Positions 1-10,472 of a stretch of DNA of 18,861 nt are shown here, piece by piece. A program made the translations under genes and the position numbers. This DNA is from Gammaproteobacteria bacterium (GTDB taxonomy: Bacteria; Pseudomonadota; Gammaproteobacteria; Halothiobacillales; Halothiobacillaceae), in NCBI GenBank assembly GCA_029335925.2, contig JARJMX020000101.1, forward strand, positions 1 through 18,861. Direction: 5' to 3'. The notes under the pieces were generated by a model. The model had not been told where the DNA came from and searched no databases. It worked only from the letters and a program-made list of their open reading frames with translations. The first letter of the stretch is position 1; every line of letters begins with the position of its first letter.

Positions 1-502
1 CGAGCATGCGCCCCTGCGGGCCGTCACCGGAGTAGATGCCGAGCGGCTTGAGGGGCATCGGCTGCCCGTTGATGAACAACTGCTTGTTCTCGTAGCGGAC
101 GCGATCTCCTGGCAGGCCGATGATGCGTTTGATGTAGTCCACCTCGGGCTGCTGCGGGTACTTGAACACCACCACATCGCCGCGTTTGGGCTCCCCGAGT
201 GGAATCACCTTGGTGCGCATCACCGGCAGGCGGATGCCATAGGCGAATTTGTTGACCAGAATAAAGTCACCCACCTCAAGGGTCGGCATCATCGAGCCGG
301 AGGGGATGCGGAAGGGCTCGGCGACAAACGAGCGCAGCAACAGCACAACCAGCAGCACGGGGAAGAAGCTGCGCGAGTATTCGACCAACAGCGGCTCCTT
401 GCCCTGTGCCTCCTCACGAGCGCGGCGGAAGTAGAGCCGGTCGATACCGACGACCAAGCCGGTGAACAGGGTGGCAAGCACCAGGATGAGTTCGAAATTC
501 AT
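1..502 (-). CDS. lepB: Signal peptidase I (LepB), C-terminal part cut off by window edge
   Basis: Membrane serine protease that removes signal peptides from Sec/Tat-exported proteins. The frame opens with ATG at 502 and runs off the left edge after 167 codons. Two hydrophobic segments (about residues 3-20 and 46-62) fit the usual N-terminal double anchor. The catalytic serine is Ser70 in the SGSMMPT motif and the general base is Lys125 in [11 protein letters not shown]; their 55-residue spacing equals that of E. coli Ser90/Lys145. The start lies only 8 bp after the lepA stop, so it is almost certainly co-transcribed with lepA, the standard lepA-lepB arrangement. The C-terminal part of the catalytic domain is outside the window. 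Identification is firm. Confidence 0.96.
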   Translation of the reverse strand, partial: MNFELILVLATLFTGLVVGIDRLYFRRAREEAQGKEPLLVEYSRSFFPVLLVVLLLRSFVAEPFRIPSGSMMPTLEVGDFILVNKFAYGIRLPVMRTKVIPLGEPKRGDVVVFKYPQQPEVDYIKRIIGLPGDRVRYENKQLFINGQPMPLKPLGIYSGDGPQGRML

Positions 503-510
503 GCGTCGCC

Positions 511-2310
511 TTATTTCTTGTCCATTTGCAGCACAGCGAGGAAGGCCTCCTGCGGCACCTCGACCCGACCGATGGACTTCATCCTCTTCTTGCCCTCCTT
601 CTGCTTTTCCAACAGTTTGCGCTTGCGGGAGACGTCACCACCGTAACATTTCGCCAGAACATTCTTGCGCAAGGCTTTGATATTCGTGCGGGCGATGATC
701 TTGCCGCCGATCGCGGCCTGGATCGGCACCTCGAACTGCTGCCGGGGAATCAGTTCCTTGAGCTTCTCGCACAGCTCGCGCCCGCGCGATTCGGAGATCT
801 GCCGATGCACGATCATCGACAGGGCGTCCACCGGCTCGCCGTTGATCAGCACATCGAGCTTGACCAGCGGTGCCTGCTGGAAACGCAGAAAATGGTAGTC
901 GAACGAGGCATAGCCACGGCTGACCGACTTGAGCTTGTCGAAGAAGTCCATCACCACCTCGGCCAGCGGCAGTTCGAACTTGAGTGAGACCTGGTTGCCA
1001 AGATAGAGCATCTGCTTCTGCACCCCGCGCTTCTCGATGCACAGGGTGATGACGTTGCCGACGTAGTCCTGCGGCACGAGGATGTTGGCCTCGATGATCG
1101 GCTCACGCATCTCGCTGATATTGGAGACCGGTGGCAGATCGGCGGGATTGTGGATGTGCAGCACATCGCCTTGAGTGGTGACCACCTCATACACCACCGT
1201 CGGGGCAGTGGTGATCAGATCCAGGTTGTATTCGCGTTCCAGGCGCTCCTGGATGATCTCCATGTGCAACAGGCCAAGAAAACCGATGCGGAAGCCGAAG
1301 CCCAGCGCCTGCGACACCTCCGGCTCGAAATGCAGGGCGGCATCGTTCAGGCGCAGCTTGCGCAGCGCCTCGCGCAGGTTCTCGTACTCCTCCGAATCCA
1401 CCGGATAAAGGCCGGCGAACACCCGCGGCTGAACCTCCTTGAAGCCCGGTAGGGGTTCCTCCGCAGGGTTTTCGAAATCGGTGATGGTGTCGCCCACCTT
1501 GGCTGCGTCGATCTCCTTGATGCCGGCGATCATGAAGCCGACCTCGCCGGTCTTCAGCACCTCACGCTCTTGGCGCTTGGGAGTGAACACGCCCACCTTG
1601 TCGACACTAAACACCCCGCGAGTGCCCATCATGCGGATCTTCTGCTTCACGCGCAGCTCACCATCGACGACGCGCACCAGCGCGACCACACCGACGTAGT
1701 TGTCGAACCAGGAGTCGATGATCAAGGCCTTGAGCGGTCCATCCTCCTTGCCGGAGGGCGGCGGGATGCGTTTGATCAGGGCCTCGAGCAGTTCGGGTAC
1801 GTTCAGGCCACTCTTAGCGGACACGCGCTCGGCATCGCTTGCGTCGATGCCGATGATGTCCTCGATCTCCTTGGCCACACGCTCGGGATCGGCGTTCGGC
1901 AGGTCCATCTTGTTCAGCACCGGAACCACCTCGAGGCCGAGATCAATGGCGGTGTAGCAATTCGCCACCGACTGCGCCTCCACCCCCTGCGAGGCGTCGA
2001 CCACCAGGAGCGCCCCCTCGCAGGCGGCGAGCGAGCGGGACACCTCGTAGGAGAAGTCGACATGCCCTGGGGTGTCGATCATGTTCAGTTCATACTCCTG
2101 GCCATCGCGTGCCACATAGCGTAGCGACACACTCTGCGCCTTGATGGTGATGCCGCGCTCGCGCTCGATGTCCATCGAATCGAGCACCTGGGCCTCCATC
2201 TCGCGCGCCTCAAGCCCTCCGCAGAGCTGGATAAAGCGGTCGGCCAAGGTCGACTTGCCGTGGTCGATGTGGGCGATGATGGAGAAGTTGCGAATGTGGG
2301 CTTGATCCAT
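511..2310 (-). CDS. lepA: Elongation factor 4 / LepA, ribosome back-translocation GTPase
   Basis: Cytosolic translational GTPase that binds ribosomes and can reverse or remodel translocation. The 599-residue length is normal for the family. All G motifs are visible: G1 HIDHGKST (14-21), G2 with RGITIK (52-57), G3 DTPGH (79-83), G4 NKMD (133-136) and G5 SAK (164-166). The basic C-terminal domain, with [23 protein letters not shown] and the ending MDKK, is diagnostic of LepA rather than EF-G. The ATG at 2310 begins the standard [20 protein letters not shown]-terminus. No clear Shine-Dalgarno precedes it (the upstream bases are pyrimidine-rich). It lies 74 bp downstream of htrA and 8 bp before lepB. 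Confidence 0.98.
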   Translation of the reverse strand: MDQAHIRNFSIIAHIDHGKSTLADRFIQLCGGLEAREMEAQVLDSMDIERERGITIKAQSVSLRYVARDGQEYELNMIDTPGHVDFSYEVSRSLAACEGALLVVDASQGVEAQSVANCYTAIDLGLEVVPVLNKMDLPNADPERVAKEIEDIIGIDASDAERVSAKSGLNVPELLEALIKRIPPPSGKEDGPLKALIIDSWFDNYVGVVALVRVVDGELRVKQKIRMMGTRGVFSVDKVGVFTPKRQEREVLKTGEVGFMIAGIKEIDAAKVGDTITDFENPAEEPLPGFKEVQPRVFAGLYPVDSEEYENLREALRKLRLNDAALHFEPEVSQALGFGFRIGFLGLLHMEIIQERLEREYNLDLITTAPTVVYEVVTTQGDVLHIHNPADLPPVSNISEMREPIIEANILVPQDYVGNVITLCIEKRGVQKQMLYLGNQVSLKFELPLAEVVMDFFDKLKSVSRGYASFDYHFLRFQQAPLVKLDVLINGEPVDALSMIVHRQISESRGRELCEKLKELIPRQQFEVPIQAAIGGKIIARTNIKALRKNVLAKCYGGDVSRKRKLLEKQKEGKKRMKSIGRVEVPQEAFLAVLQMDKK

Positions 2311-2340
2311 GGAGAGCGATCGGTAGGCAAGAAGGCGCGG

Positions 2341-2349
2341 AGTATACCA
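2341..2349 (-). promoter_or_regulatory. Candidate extended -10 promoter for lepA-lepB
   Basis: On the minus strand the 74-bp htrA-lepA gap contains TGGTATACT, an extended -10 element (TGn plus TATACT, 5 of 6 matches to consensus). There is no good -35 at 17 bp, as is usual for extended -10 promoters. Initiation would fall near 2334, leaving a leader of about 24 nt before the lepA ATG at 2310. It would let lepA-lepB be expressed independently of the stress operon. This is a motif reading only. Confidence 0.4.
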
Positions 2350-2354
2350 GCAAC

Positions 2355-2370
2355 CCCGCCATGAGGCGGG
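2355..2370 (-). repeat. Small GC hairpin between htrA and lepA
   Basis: A perfect 6-bp inverted repeat (CCCGCC and GGCGGG around a 4-nt loop) lies 14 bp past the htrA stop and just upstream of the candidate lepA promoter. It may be a weak terminator or attenuator, but no T-run follows it on the minus strand, so full intrinsic termination is unlikely. Confidence 0.35.
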
Positions 2371-2384
2371 AGCGATGAGCGATG

Positions 2385-3551
2385 TCAGGCGGCGTGAAGC
2401 CGCAAAGGACTCCGGAGAACACGGGTGGGCATGGTCGAGGCATCGACCTCCGGAGCCTGGGGGGCCACAGCTGCGTTAGGCGTTTCGACCACGCGCAGGC
2501 GCAGGGTGACAAATTTTCCTTCCCGGGCGACGGTCAGCTTCGCCTCCTCGCCCGGCGGGATGCGGCCCACCAGCATGGGCAGACTGCTGGCATCGATCAG
2601 CGGCGTGCCATTGACCTCGAGTAGAACATCCCCGGGCACTAGGCCGGCGAGCTCGGCCGGACTGTCTGGCAACACCCGCACCACCAGTGCGCCAACCGGA
2701 CGGTCGAGGCCAAAGGCTGCGGCCAGATTGCGATCCATGTCCTGCACCTGCACGCCGAGGAAGCCGCGCGAGACATGCCCTTGGCGCTTGAGCTGGGCGA
2801 CGACGTCCATCGCAAGATTCACCGGGATGGCGAAGGATAGTCCCATGTAGCCGCCGGATTCGGTGTAGATCTGTGCATTGATACCCACCACCTCGCCGCG
2901 CATATTCAGCAACGGCCCGCCCGAGTTGCCGGGGTTGATCGCCACGTCGGTCTGGATGAAGGGCACGTAGGTCTGGTTGCTGTCGTTCGGGATGCCGCGC
3001 CCCTTGGCGCTGACGATGCCGGCGGTAACGGAATGGTCGAAGCCGAACGGCGTGCCGATGGCGACCACCCATTCGCCCACACGCAGCTTGTCCGCGTTGC
3101 CGATCCGCAGAGTCGGCAGACCGTTGGCGTCGACCTTGAGCAGGGCGATATCGGTCGTGACATCCTGTCCAACGACCGTCGCCACCAGCTCGCGCCGATC
3201 GGAGAGGCGCACCACGATCTGCTCTGCATCGGCGATGACGTGCTGGTTGGTCAGGATGTAGCCATCGGGCTCGAGGATAAAGCCGGAGCCGAGCGATCCC
3301 TCACTCTCACCCTCGCCCTGATCGGGAGAGCCAAAGAAGTGACGGAATAGCTCGCCTAAGGAGGATCCTTCCGGAAACGGATTCGCCATCGCCGTCTCGG
3401 ACTTGGGGGGGCTCTTGAGGGTGGTACTGATATTCACCACCGCAGGCGCGGCGCGATCAACGAGATCGCTGAAATCAGGCAGGGCGACTTTCGGTTCGGA
3501 ACAGCCCGCCAAAATCAGACCCAGCAGTAGGGCAATGAAATGCTTTTTCAT
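2385..3551 (-). CDS. HtrA/Deg-family periplasmic serine protease, lipoprotein with a single PDZ domain
   Basis: Trypsin-like envelope quality-control protease in the mucD position of the rpoE operon. The catalytic triad is visible: His104 in TNQHVIAD, Asp134 in TTDIALLK and Ser210 in NPGNSGGPL. The N-terminus is a lipoprotein signal with lipobox LAGC (Cys17) followed by Ser, so outer-membrane sorting is expected if Lol rules apply. One PDZ domain spans about residues 260-357 ([10 protein letters not shown] to RLRVVETP). After a short Ala/Pro-rich tail the protein ends at 388, whereas DegP, DegQ and MucD usually have two PDZ domains and about 450-475 residues. The architecture is therefore DegS/AlgW-like, although DegS uses a transmembrane anchor. 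Its ATG overlaps the rseC stop (ATGA), indicating translational coupling. MucD-type turnover or DegS-type RseA cleavage are both possible. Confidence 0.93.
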   Translation of the reverse strand: MKKHFIALLLGLILAGCSEPKVALPDFSDLVDRAAPAVVNISTTLKSPPKSETAMANPFPEGSSLGELFRHFFGSPDQGEGESEGSLGSGFILEPDGYILTNQHVIADAEQIVVRLSDRRELVATVVGQDVTTDIALLKVDANGLPTLRIGNADKLRVGEWVVAIGTPFGFDHSVTAGIVSAKGRGIPNDSNQTYVPFIQTDVAINPGNSGGPLLNMRGEVVGINAQIYTESGGYMGLSFAIPVNLAMDVVAQLKRQGHVSRGFLGVQVQDMDRNLAAAFGLDRPVGALVVRVLPDSPAELAGLVPGDVLLEVNGTPLIDASSLPMLVGRIPPGEEAKLTVAREGKFVTLRLRVVETPNAAVAPQAPEVDASTMPTRVLRSPLRLHAA

Positions 3552-4006
3552 GAATGAACATCACAGCGGACAACCACGGGATCCTGGATACGGGCGAGGA
3601 TGCGAGGCTCGGCCTGCCGACCCGCGGCACGCCGGCCAAGAGGACCGAGTAGCAACAGACCTCCGGCAAGACCGAGCCCCCCCGCCAAGAGGGACCAGCC
3701 TTCCCCGACCGACTGAAACAGAGTCATGCCGCCGACGAAGCCTGCGAGGGGCAGGCCGTAGAGCAGCAGCGAGGCACGCACGACACCATCCTCCGGCAGG
3801 CCGAGCACGACCTCGTCCCCCACCTGCACGCCGAGCGTGTCGCGCACCGCGATGCGACTGACCCTGCCGCCCATCAGCGCATCTCCCAGCAGACCGCTAC
3901 CGCAAAGCCCCTTAAAGGCGCAGCTGCCGCAGGCGGACTGACGCGGGGTTTCGACCCAGGCTATGCCGTCCTCAATGGCGACGACCCTGCCACGCGCCTC
4001 AAGCAT
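3548..4006 (-). CDS. rseC: RseC/MucC family sigma-E regulatory membrane protein
   Basis: Integral membrane protein of the SoxR-reducing/RseC family, encoded next to rpoE regulators. The frame is open further upstream from a TTG at 4039, but the ATG at 4006 is preferred: it gives MLEARGRVVAIEDG, the family N-terminus, and leaves one base after the rseB stop. From that start it is 152 residues (E. coli RseC has 159). A cysteine cluster CGSCAFKGLC (Cys26, Cys29, Cys35) precedes the domain, followed by two hydrophobic segments (about 82-100 and 106-122). The family is linked to the reduction of SoxR and modulation of sigma-E; the exact role here is inferred from family and location. Confidence 0.9.
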   Translation of the reverse strand: MLEARGRVVAIEDGIAWVETPRQSACGSCAFKGLCGSGLLGDALMGGRVSRIAVRDTLGVQVGDEVVLGLPEDGVVRASLLLYGLPLAGFVGGMTLFQSVGEGWSLLAGGLGLAGGLLLLGPLGRRAAGRQAEPRILARIQDPVVVRCDVHS

Positions 4007-4007
4007 A

Positions 4008-4976
4008 TCAGGGCACCGCCACCGGCCGCAGGCCGTCAAGGATCATGCGTATGGTGGCCTCCGGCGCCTCGCCGATGGCGGTCAGGCGAAACCCATCAAT
4101 GTTACGCGTGATGCGTTGCATGGCGCCGCTGAGGGCCTGCTCGGGGGGCCTCTGTTCGGCTTGGCGTTCGATGAAGACCGACACGTTACCTAGGCCGTCG
4201 GAATAGATGAGATGCTCAAGCAACTTGCCGTTGTGCGGGTTGCGGCGCTCGGCTGCATGGCGCAAGGTGTAGCCGGGCGGTAAGGTCGTGGCGATCCAGC
4301 GCGGCTCAAAGGGCTCCTCCTCAGCCGGCTCCTCCACCACGCGGAACCCCTGGATATCGGTACTCAAGCGCATGACCTCCTCGCCCATTTCCGGCACGAT
4401 GCGAAGGCTAGCGAACTGACTCATCTCCAGACGCCTGTCTCCATCAAGCACCTCGAGGCGAAGCAACATGGCGCTCGGCTCGTGGATGCACAGGCGGTAG
4501 CCATGCCGGTAGGCATCCTTGGGCACCAGCCTGACCACGTTGCAGGTCAGGTTGGCCACACGCGCATCCCCGTTCTGTACAAAATCGTAGAACTTGGCCA
4601 GCTGGACGGTCTCGCCAAAGCGTTCGGCAGACAGGCGCCCGCGCCAGGAAGGTGTACGACCGGTGATCACCAGCCGCGCACGCGGCCAGACACAGGTGCA
4701 ACGATCGCCCTCCTGCAGCAGCTCCCGCGCCGGGCCATCCATGCTTATCAAGCGCTCGCGCTCGCCATGCTGCGCATCGAAGAGATGAAAGATGTGCATG
4801 GTGCGGCTGTCACCGCCCTGCCCCTGCACATGCAGCAGCAGCCCCTCGTAATTAACGGTGTGCAGAGTGTACACCATGCGCTGGAGGAGCGCCTCGATAT
4901 CCGGCGAGGCGCCTGCGACACCGGCGAGCCCAAAGAAAAATGCGATGGGGAGCAGGCGGTTTAGGACAAGAGACAT
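4008..4976 (-). CDS. rseB: RseB/MucB periplasmic sigma-E regulator
   Basis: Periplasmic protein that binds the periplasmic part of RseA/MucA, shields it from site-1 proteolysis, and senses mislocalised lipids or LPS in studied members. The 322 residues begin with a Sec signal peptide (MSLVLNRLLPIAFFFGLAGVAGA) with a likely cut after Ala23. The mature N-terminus PDIEALLQRMVYTLHTVNYEG matches the MucB/RseB N-terminal domain, which has a LolA/LolB-like fold. The smaller C-terminal domain includes PRWIATTLPPGYTL and a region ending in the RITRNIDGF segment. Its ATG shares one base with the rseA stop (TGATG), so translation is coupled. Function is assigned from family and operon position. Confidence 0.95.
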   Translation of the reverse strand: MSLVLNRLLPIAFFFGLAGVAGASPDIEALLQRMVYTLHTVNYEGLLLHVQGQGGDSRTMHIFHLFDAQHGERERLISMDGPARELLQEGDRCTCVWPRARLVITGRTPSWRGRLSAERFGETVQLAKFYDFVQNGDARVANLTCNVVRLVPKDAYRHGYRLCIHEPSAMLLRLEVLDGDRRLEMSQFASLRIVPEMGEEVMRLSTDIQGFRVVEEPAEEEPFEPRWIATTLPPGYTLRHAAERRNPHNGKLLEHLIYSDGLGNVSVFIERQAEQRPPEQALSGAMQRITRNIDGFRLTAIGEAPEATIRMILDGLRPVAVP

Positions 4977-5539
4977 CAGGGACGTTCGTAAGCTACCAGA
5001 CGGACATTGGAGGCCATGGAGGTCATCGGACCACCCTCGGCATGGGTCAGATGCTGGACGAGATAGGGGTCGGGCAGGGCATCCATTTCTTGCACTTTTT
5101 GCGTATCCTTGGCCGCGACTTGGACACCGGACACCTGCGGGGAGGTGAGGACAACGAACGAATCATCCGGGTTCTGCTGCGCGGGATGGATCACCAGCAC
5201 GGCGATACCCGCCACGGTGGCCGCCAAGGCCATGCCAAAGGCGGGAAGGCGCCAGGTGCCCAGCCAGTCGCGCAAGGTGTCGAGGACCGTGGCCCTGGGT
5301 ACCGGCGCAACCTGTTGGGCCCGGATGCTGGCCATAATGCTCGCTGTCATATCGCGCGAAGGAACTTCCCCCAGCTCGCCTCGCATGGCCATGCCGATCA
5401 GGCTGTAGCGGTCCATGCGCTCACTCTCCCGCGGATCATGACGCAATTGCTCGAGCAGCTGGTCGACCTCATGACGACTGAGGGCGTCGTCCAGCATGGC
5501 GGATAGGGCTTCATCACGATCAAGGCTTGGTTTGTTCAT
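4976..5539 (-). CDS. rseA: Anti-sigma-E factor RseA/MucA
   Basis: Single-pass inner-membrane anti-sigma factor holding RpoE/AlgU inactive until regulated proteolysis. The cytoplasmic N-terminal domain (about residues 8-75) carries ALSAMLDDAL and the WxxY-like MDRYSLIGMAMRGE segment of the RseA_N family. A transmembrane helix spans about 99-118 (LPAFGMALAATVAGIAVLVI), followed by a periplasmic domain of roughly 70 residues ending in YERP. The ATG at 5539 has a clear Shine-Dalgarno (GGGAGAA) 6 bp upstream. The gene follows rpoE by 18 bp and overlaps rseB by one base. The 187-residue length fits the family (MucA has 194). No truncation of the kind seen in mucA mucoid mutants is visible. Confidence 0.95.
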   Translation of the reverse strand: MNKPSLDRDEALSAMLDDALSRHEVDQLLEQLRHDPRESERMDRYSLIGMAMRGELGEVPSRDMTASIMASIRAQQVAPVPRATVLDTLRDWLGTWRLPAFGMALAATVAGIAVLVIHPAQQNPDDSFVVLTSPQVSGVQVAAKDTQKVQEMDALPDPYLVQHLTHAEGGPMTSMASNVRLVAYERP

Positions 5540-5557
5540 CTGTATTCTCCCACCCGC

Positions 5558-6133
5558 TCAGCCCAGCAAGGGCTGCAGGCGCTTGTCGATCGCTTCACGC
5601 GCACGGAAGATCCGCGAACGGACAGTCCCGATGGGACAACCCATGACCTCGGCGATTTCCTCATAACTTAACCCTTCCAGCTCCCGCAGGGTGATAGCGG
5701 TGCGCAGGTCTTCCGGTAGGTCGTGGATGGCCTGCATAACCACGCGGTGCAATTCGCGCCCCAGCGTCTCGCCCTCTGGCGTGTCGGCATCGGTCAGGCC
5801 AGGCTCGGCGGCATACTGATCCGTCTCGTCGGCATCCAGATCGACCGTGTAGGGCTGGCGCTGCACGCTGACCAGGTGATTCTTAACCGTGTTGACGGCA
5901 ATGCGGTAAATCCAAGTGTAGAAGGCACTTTCACCACGGAAGGAGCCCAAAGCCTTCCAGGCCTTAATGAAAGTCTCTTGGGTCAGATCCATGGCCTCGT
6001 CCATGTCCCGCACGTAGCGCATGATGAGCTTGAACACCTTGTGCTGGTATTTGCGCACCAACAACTCGAAGGCGAGTTGATCACCTTCGCGCGCACGGGC
6101 GACGAGTTGTTGGTCGGTTGGACTGGACGACAT
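5558..6133 (-). CDS. rpoE: RNA polymerase sigma-E factor (RpoE/AlgU)
   Basis: Group 4 (ECF) sigma factor directing the envelope-stress regulon. At 191 residues it is the usual size. Region 2 (about 21-90) includes LVRKYQHKVF, DLTQETFIKAW and FYTWIYRIAVN; region 4 (about 128-182) ends in the helix-turn-helix SYEEIAEVMGCPIGTVRSRIFRARE. The ATG at 6133 is the only reasonable start, since an in-frame TAA lies seven codons upstream. It heads the rpoE-rseA-rseB-rseC-htrA operon and is divergent from nadB, as in E. coli and Pseudomonas. A sigma-E-type promoter lies 51 bp upstream, pointing to autoregulation. Confidence 0.97.
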   Translation of the reverse strand: MSSSPTDQQLVARAREGDQLAFELLVRKYQHKVFKLIMRYVRDMDEAMDLTQETFIKAWKALGSFRGESAFYTWIYRIAVNTVKNHLVSVQRQPYTVDLDADETDQYAAEPGLTDADTPEGETLGRELHRVVMQAIHDLPEDLRTAITLRELEGLSYEEIAEVMGCPIGTVRSRIFRAREAIDKRLQPLLG

Positions 6134-6183
6134 GCGTGCTGCATTCCTAGGTTACCCCCACATCACGTCTTATGCCCAAGGAG

Positions 6184-6211
6184 ATAGACGGCTGCGGGGC
6201 GGGAAGGTTCC
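6184..6211 (-). promoter_or_regulatory. Candidate autoregulated sigma-E promoter of the rpoE operon
   Basis: On the minus strand GGAACCT (6211-6205) is followed by a 16-bp spacer and TCTAT (6188-6184). Established sigma-E/AlgU promoters read GGAACTT, 16-17 bp, TCTGA, so this differs at one position in the -35 and slightly in the -10, with ideal spacing. Initiation would be near 6177, giving a leader of about 44 nt to the rpoE ATG at 6133. Autoregulation of rpoE is well known in the family. Confidence 0.65.
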
Positions 6212-6269
6212 GTCGAAGCAAGATTGTCGATATTGTTGGGATCATACAAGGTAACATGAATTAAACGAT

Positions 6270-6279
6270 GGGATATCCC
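6270..6279. repeat. Short palindrome next to the nadB start
   Basis: GGGATATCCC is a perfect 10-bp palindrome ending two bases before the nadB ATG at 6282. It overlaps the place where a ribosome-binding site would sit; the GGGAT half is the only Shine-Dalgarno-like purine stretch. It may be chance. Confidence 0.25.
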
Positions 6280-6281
6280 GC

Positions 6282-7916
6282 ATGACCGCTGCTCCTCACA
6301 CCTTTGACGTGCTCATCATAGGCAGCGGGGCCGCCGGGCTGACTTGCGCACTCCATCTGCCGGGCGGCCTACGCGTCGGAGTGCTGGCCAAAAACGCCAT
6401 GTTTGAGGGCAGCACTCAATGGGCTCAGGGGGGCATCGCGGCCGTACTGGATCCCATGGACAGCGTGGCCAGCCACGTCGAGGACACCCTGGACTCGGGC
6501 GCGGGCCTGCCCCATCGCGCAGTGGTCGAACGCATCGCCTCGGAGGCTGCCGAGCTCATCGACTGGCTCGAGCGCTTAGGCATGCCTTTCACCCGCGAAA
6601 AGGGGCGCCTGCATCTGACCCGCGAGGGGGGACACAGCCACCGGAGGGTGGCCCACGCCCAAGACGCGACCGGCGCAGCGCTGGAGAGCACCCTCCTGCG
6701 CGCCGCCCGTGCACGCCGGTCCCTCACCCTGATCGATCAGCACTCCGCCATCGACCTCATCACCTCCCGCCGCCTGGTATTTGATGACGTCCGCTGCGTG
6801 GGCGCGTATGCCCTCAACCGCAACACCGGGCATGTCGAAGTCTTCCGCGCCCGTTTCGTGGTGCTAGCGACCGGCGGCGCGAGCAAGGTCTACCTCTATA
6901 CCACCAACCCTGACGGCTCGACCGGCGATGGGATTGCCATGGCCTGGCGTGCGGGCTGCCGGGTGGCGAACATGGAATTCATCCAGTTCCACCCCACCGC
7001 CCTCTTTGATCCACGCGCCAAGACCTACCTGATCTCCGAGGCGGTGCGCGGCGAGGGCGGGCGTCTGCTGCTTCCGGATGGCACTCCCTTCATGCACCGT
7101 TATGATCCGCGCGGCGAGCTGGCCCCACGCGACATCGTCGCCCGCGCCATCGACCATGAGATGAAGCGCCTGGGGTTGGACTGCGTTTATCTCGATATCA
7201 GCCATAAACCGCCGGAATTCGTGCGCGAGCATTTCCCTACCATCTATGCCCGCTGCCTGGAGTATGGCTACGACATCACCCGTCAGCCCATTCCCGTGGT
7301 TCCGGCCGCGCACTACACCTGTGGCGGGGTGATGGTGGACGAGCACGGCCGTACCGACATCGACTGCCTGTATGCGATTGGCGAGGTCAGCCATACCGGC
7401 CTGCACGGCGCCAACCGCCTGGCGAGCAACTCGCTGCTCGAATGCCTGGTCTACGGCCGGGCTGCGGCACAGGACATCGCCCGCCGCAGGCGGGAGGCCA
7501 ACGCCCTACCCAAGATTCCGGAGTGGGACGAGAGCCAGGTGACCGACTCCGACGAGGAGGTCGTCGTCAGCCATAACTGGCACGAGCTGCGGCAAACCAT
7601 GTGGGACTACGTGGGCATCGTGCGCACCACCAAGCGCCTGGAGCGTGCCCTCAACCGCATTGACCTGCTCAAGCGGGAGATCAACGAGTATTACGGCCAT
7701 TTCCGCGTTACCCACAACCTGATCGAACTCCGTAACCTGGTGGTGGTGGCCGAGCTGATCGTGCGCTGCGCCATGGCACGCAAGGAAAGCCGCGGTCTGC
7801 ACTATATTCTCGACTATCCCGCTCTGCTGCCAGGGCCGCCGAAGGACACCGTGCTGACGCCGGAACCGCCGAAGCCTTACCCACACCTCCATCCCAAGGA
7901 GGGCTCAGGGGCCTGA
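6282..7916 (+). CDS. nadB: L-aspartate oxidase (NadB)
   Basis: FAD enzyme that oxidises L-aspartate to iminoaspartate, the first step of de novo NAD synthesis; NadA then makes quinolinate. The 544-residue protein has the N-terminal dinucleotide-binding motif GSGAAG (14-19), the NadB motif [12 protein letters not shown] (44-55), and succinate-dehydrogenase-flavoprotein-like catalytic residues His237 (QFHPT), Arg283 (APRD) and His344 (AAHYTCGG). Each sits exactly seven positions before the E. coli NadB residues 244, 290 and 351. [21 protein letters not shown] near residue 367 is the conserved FAD loop. The ATG at 6282 gives [14 protein letters not shown]. It is divergent from rpoE and converges on the ABC-F gene, leaving 56 bp between stops with no clear terminator. 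Confidence 0.97.
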   Translation: MTAAPHTFDVLIIGSGAAGLTCALHLPGGLRVGVLAKNAMFEGSTQWAQGGIAAVLDPMDSVASHVEDTLDSGAGLPHRAVVERIASEAAELIDWLERLGMPFTREKGRLHLTREGGHSHRRVAHAQDATGAALESTLLRAARARRSLTLIDQHSAIDLITSRRLVFDDVRCVGAYALNRNTGHVEVFRARFVVLATGGASKVYLYTTNPDGSTGDGIAMAWRAGCRVANMEFIQFHPTALFDPRAKTYLISEAVRGEGGRLLLPDGTPFMHRYDPRGELAPRDIVARAIDHEMKRLGLDCVYLDISHKPPEFVREHFPTIYARCLEYGYDITRQPIPVVPAAHYTCGGVMVDEHGRTDIDCLYAIGEVSHTGLHGANRLASNSLLECLVYGRAAAQDIARRRREANALPKIPEWDESQVTDSDEEVVVSHNWHELRQTMWDYVGIVRTTKRLERALNRIDLLKREINEYYGHFRVTHNLIELRNLVVVAELIVRCAMARKESRGLHYILDYPALLPGPPKDTVLTPEPPKPYPHLHPKEGSGA

Positions 7917-7972
7917 ATCCTCCCCTGTCGCGGATCGCCTCACAAACCACACCCGGCTCTGGAGGAATACCC

Positions 7973-9892
<1,920 letters not shown>

Positions 9893-10222
9893 GGGCGTGA
9901 AGTCTAGCAGCTTCGAGGTCAAGACTTACTCGACAAAAGCGTGGTGGGCAGCGGCAGCGAGATCCGTCCGACGCGAAGGCTTGTACCCATCCACGGTCAA
10001 TGAACTGCTGCGCCTCACACTGCCGCAGCCCCCCATCATCCTGGCCATCCTGGCGCGTCAAGCAGCCGCGCTGCATGAGCTTGCTATGATTCCAGCGAAC
10101 CCCGCCGCCAACCGACGGGGTGGCGCAGTGGGATGTGCTCGCGCGGTTCGATGCGTGAGATTGCGTTTTACGCCATTCGGCGCATTGGCCCATCTGCAGC
10201 AAATCGCCCTCTGCATAAGCTC

Positions 10223-10260
10223 AAGGCCTGAGAAACACAGACAGAAGGCGCAGCGGCCTT
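10223..10260. repeat. AAGGCC/GGCCTT inverted repeat
   Basis: AAGGCC at 10223-10228 and GGCCTT at 10255-10260 are perfect inverted repeats 26 bp apart, immediately left of two stronger hairpins. On its own it is weak and could be chance. Confidence 0.25.
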
Positions 10261-10272
10261 CCATTCAGAAGA

Positions 10273-10290
10273 ACGTCTGGAATCAGACGT
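10273..10290. repeat. Perfect 7-bp stem-loop 1 upstream of integrase
   Basis: ACGTCTG (10273-10279), loop GAAT, CAGACGT (10284-10290). It is the first of two adjacent perfect hairpins and no T-run follows on either strand, so simple intrinsic termination is not supported. It may mark an attachment or recombination region or a structured transcript. Confidence 0.45.
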
Positions 10291-10299
10291 CGGATGAGA

Positions 10300-10320
10300 T
10301 GGCGGAGGGAGAGTCCGCCA
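10300..10320. repeat. Perfect 7-bp stem-loop 2 upstream of integrase
   Basis: TGGCGGA (10300-10306), a 7-nt loop and TCCGCCA (10314-10320), nine bases after stem-loop 1. The left arm plus loop, read on the minus strand, ends in CTCTCCCTCCGCCA, which resembles the 3' end of a serine tRNA. That raises the possibility of an attachment core, but no tRNA body is present here. Confidence 0.4.
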
Positions 10321-10406
10321 AACCCATATTTCACGACGTTTCCGGCAATGCAAATTATCCATGGGGAAACAATGAGTTAGAAGCATTTTTTGTCCCAATT
10401 CTTCCG

Positions 10407-10435
10407 TTCGAATCCCGCAGAATCCCAGTTATAAT
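10407..10435 (+). promoter_or_regulatory. Candidate integrase promoter
   Basis: A perfect TATAAT box (10430-10435) lies 37 bp before the integrase start. At 17-bp spacing the -35 position reads TTCGAA (10407-10412), a poor match (3 of 6). The expected start near 10442 leaves about 30 nt of leader. The box sits between the two ATTTTTTGT direct repeats, which could be integrase arm sites and allow autoregulation. Confidence 0.5.
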
Positions 10436-10472
10436 TTGTTGGATTTTTTGTAGGACGAACGGGAGGTGAGGG

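Larger units (their letters stand above)
9893..10472. other. Intergenic junction between chromosome and integrated element
   Basis: About 580 bp separate the yheS start from the integrase start. Open frames crossing it have no recognisable family features. The left part (to about 10,260) has chromosome-like GC content; from about 10,321 to 10,460 it is clearly AT-rich. It holds two perfect tandem hairpins, a direct repeat of ATTTTTTGT (10385-10393 and 10443-10451), a 10-bp-spaced repeat of GAATCCC (10410-10416 and 10420-10426), and a TATAAT box. The left boundary of the element should lie here. I found no intact tRNA or tmRNA gene. Confidence 0.6.

Noticed and set aside
4007..4039. Upstream TTG start for rseC
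   Set aside because: It would extend into rseB and add residues not typical of the family; the ATG at 4006 fits both spacing and alignment.
10110..10160. A tRNA-like segment with a GGTTCGAT loop on a 7-bp stem (10138-10159)
   Set aside because: No anticodon arm, D arm or acceptor pairing can be built around it.
10299..10390. Complete serine tRNA on the minus strand
   Set aside because: Only the last 14 bases look tRNA-like; the sequence to the right has no T arm, anticodon arm or variable arm.
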